A stretch of DNA of 64,000 bases from Panulirus ornatus. Taxonomy: Eukaryota; Arthropoda; Malacostraca; Decapoda; Palinuridae. Below are positions 61,746-64,000 of the stretch, one piece after another. The translations under genes and the position numbers were made by a program. Where the stretch lies: NCBI RefSeq assembly GCF_036320965.1, contig NC_092287.1:12541797-12605796 (forward strand), read 5' to 3'. Each line of letters starts with the position of its first letter. Within the stretch, counting starts at the first letter, position 1. The notes below the pieces were generated by a model that searched no databases, was not told the DNA's origin, and saw nothing but the letters and a program-made list of their open reading frames with translations.

Positions 61746-64000
61746 GTCACGCGGGGAGTGCTCATCCTCCTCGAAGGCTCAGATTGGGGTGTCTAAATGT
61801 ATGTGGATGTAACAGAGACGAGAAAAAAGGAGTATGTTTGAGGAAAGGAGCCAGAATGTTTTGGCTCTGAGTGAAGCGAGGCTAAAGGGTAAAGGGGAAG
61901 AGTGGTTTGGGAATGTCTTGGGAGTAAAGTCAGAGGTTAGTGAGAGGAGAAGAGTAACGGAATGAGTAGCACTACTCCTGAAAGAAGAGTAGTGGGAGTA
62001 TGTGATAGAGTGTAAGAAAGTAAACTCTAGATTGATATGGGTAAAACTGAAAGTGAATGGAGTGAGATGGGTGATTATTGGTGCATATGCACCTGGGCAT
62101 GAGAAGAAAGATCATGAGAGTCAAGTGTTTTGGGAGCAGCTGATTGAGTGTGTTAGCAGTTTTCATGCACGAGACCGGGTTATAGTGATGGGTGATCTGA
62201 ATGCAAAGGTGAGTAATGTGGCAGTTGAGGGAATTATTGGTGGACATGGGATGTTCAGACTTGTAGATGGAAATTATGAAGAGCTTGTTGATTTATGTGC
62301 TGAAAAAGGACTGGTGATTGGGAACATCTGGTTTAAAAAGAAAGATATACATAAGTATACATATGTAAGTAGGAGAGATGGCCAGAGAGCGTTATTGGAT
62401 TGCGTGTTAATTGATAGGCACAGGAAAGAGAGACTTTTGGATGTTAATGTGCTGAGAGGTGCAACTGGAGGGATGTCTGATCATCAGCTTATGGAGACGA
62501 AAGTGAAGACTTGTAGAGGTTTTCAGAAAAGATGAGAGAATGTTGAGGTGAAGAGAGTGGTCAGAGTAAGTGAGCGTGGGAAGGAGACTTGTGTGAGGAT
62601 GTACCAGGAGAGAATGAGCACAGAATGGAAAAAGGTGAGAACAAAGGACGTAAGCGGACTGGGGGAGGAATGGGATGTATTTAGGGAAGCAGTGATTGCT
62701 AGTGCAAAAGATGCTTATAGCATGAGAAGCATGGGAGGTGGGCAGATTAAAAAGGGTAATGAGTGGTGGGATGAATAAGTAAGATTGTTAATGAAAGAGA
62801 AGAGAGAGGCATTTCGACGATTTTTGCAGGGAAATAATACAAATGACTTAGAGATGTATAGAAGAAAGAGGCAGGAGGTCAAGAGAAAAGTGCAAGAGGT
62901 GAAAAAGAAGGGCAAATGAGAGTTAAGGTGAGAGAGTATCGTTAGATTTTAGGGAGAATAAAAAAGAAGTCTTGGAAGGAGGTAAATAATGTGCGTAAGA
63001 TAAGGGAACAAATTGGAACATCGGTGAAGGGGGTTAATAGGGAGGTGATAAAAAGTTGTGGTTATGTGAGGAGATGGAGTGAGTATTTTGAAGGTTTGTT
63101 TAATGTGTTTCATGAAAGAGTGGCAGATATAGGGTGCTTTGGTCGAGGTAGTGTGCAAATAGAGAGGGTTAGGGAAATTGGTTTGGTAAACAGAGAAGAC
63201 GTATTAAATAGTAAAATCTTTACAAAAGATGGAAGCCGGCAACGCAGTGGGTTTGGATGGTATTGCAGGGAATTCATCGAAAAAACGGGATGACTGTATT
63301 GTTGACTGGTTGTACGGTTATTTAATGTATGTATGACTCAAGGTGAGGTGCCTGAGAATTGACGGAATGCTTGCATGGTGCCTTTGTACAAAGGCAAAGG
63401 GGATAAGAGTGAATGTTCAAATTACAAAGGTATAAGTTTGTTAAGTATTCCGGGGAAATTGTATGGGAGGGTATTGATTGAGAGGGTGAAGGCATGTACA
63501 GAGCATCAGATTGGGGAAGAGCAGTGTGGTTTCAGAAGTGGTAGCGGATGTGTGGATCAGGAGTTTGCTTTGAACAAAATATGTGAGAAATACTTAAAAA
63601 AGCAAATGCATATGTATGTAGCATTTATGGATCTGGAGAAGGCATATGATAGAGTTGACAGAGATGCTCTGTGGAAGGTATTAAGAATATATGGTGTGGG
63701 AGGCAAGTTGTTAGGAGCAGTGAAAATTTGGTATCGAGGATGCAGGGCATGTGTACGTGTAGGAAGAGAGGAAAGTGATTAGTTCATAGTGACGTTGGTT
63801 TGCGGCAGGGGTGTGTGATGTCTTCATGGTTGTTTAGTTTGTTTATGAATAGGGTTACTAGGGAGGTGAATGCAAGAGTTTTGAAAAGAAGGGCAAGTAT
63901 GCAGTCTGTTGTGGATGAGAGAGCTCGGGAAGTGAGTCAGTTGTTGTTCACTGATGATGCAGTGCTGATGGCTGATTCGTGTGAGAAACTGCAAAAGCTG
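61746..64000 (+). mobile_element. RTE LINE copy R23, nearly complete 5' side, runs off window
   Basis: Starts at GTCACGCGGGGAGTGCTCAT, missing only the ~115-bp head of the leader, and continues to the RT catalytic box, where the window ends. Together with the missing right part it may be close to full length. Confidence 0.9.
61770..64000 (+). pseudogene. Broken RTE endonuclease-reverse transcriptase (R23)
   Basis: Pieces: 62002-62535 (GAYAPGHE, MGDLNAKVSN, LLDCVLIDRHRKERL and SDHQLMETKV, catalytic His retained), 62548-62778, 62991-63293 and 63375-63782 ([51 protein letters not shown]). The catalytic box at ~63951 reads FTDDAV instead of FADDTA. Stops occur near 61966, 62533, 62776 and 63781, so it is inactive. 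Confidence 0.86.

Overview
This window is repeat-dominated animal nuclear DNA, most likely from a decapod crustacean or a close arthropod relative. That assignment is inferred from four things: dense (TA)n, (GA)n and (CA)n tracts; many copies of one RTE-type LINE; Penelope-like elements with a GIY-YIG endonuclease; and a single exon resembling the arthropod sidestep immunoglobulin family. No bacterial-style gene, rRNA or CRISPR is present. Nearly all long open frames are retroelement sequence, antisense shadows of it, or translated TA repeats.

Layout. 1-6.3 kb: three RTE pieces, a 0.6-kb dispersed repeat (called DR1 here) and TA tracts. 6.3-11.4 kb: the main low-copy stretch, with four simple-repeat tracts, a degenerate 20-bp minisatellite, an old Jockey/I-like LINE remnant on the minus strand and a 60-bp tandem repeat. 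11.5-18.2 kb: an old RTE copy and then the best full-length copy, whose reading frame is broken by one 14-nt deletion. 18.3-19.4 kb: a Penelope-like fragment split by a three-unit array of a tRNA-derived repeat. 19.4-24.3 kb: a full-length minus-strand RTE, the second DR1 copy and the sidestep-like exon. 24.3-32 kb: alternating truncated RTE and Penelope pieces plus a short RTE deletion derivative. 32-33.5 kb: low-copy DNA. 33.6-49.3 kb: RTE copies in both orientations, three of them with long open reverse transcriptase frames, and two more short derivatives. 49.4-58.6 kb: Penelope copies carrying ribozyme-like ends, interleaved with RTE pieces. 58.7-61.7 kb: low-copy DNA, a mariner-like element with TA target duplication, and a 1-kb near-palindrome built from a second Penelope-like family. 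61.7-64 kb: an RTE copy running off the window.

How it fits together. The RTE encodes an APE-type endonuclease followed by reverse transcriptase in one frame of roughly 980 codons, inferred from the combined copies, and it ends in an A/TA-rich tail. Almost every copy abuts a TA tract. Two 3' UTR forms exist, and the short form is carried by most of the better preserved copies. The Penelope-like elements encode reverse transcriptase plus a GIY-YIG nuclease, and downstream of the coding part they carry hammerhead-ribozyme-like motifs with self-complementary stem III sequences. Seven such motifs are visible. The best one sits at one end of the near-palindrome at 60.7-61.7 kb, and that structure is the most interesting object in the window. 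Element boundaries were read by eye against other copies in the window and may be off by 10-30 bases.
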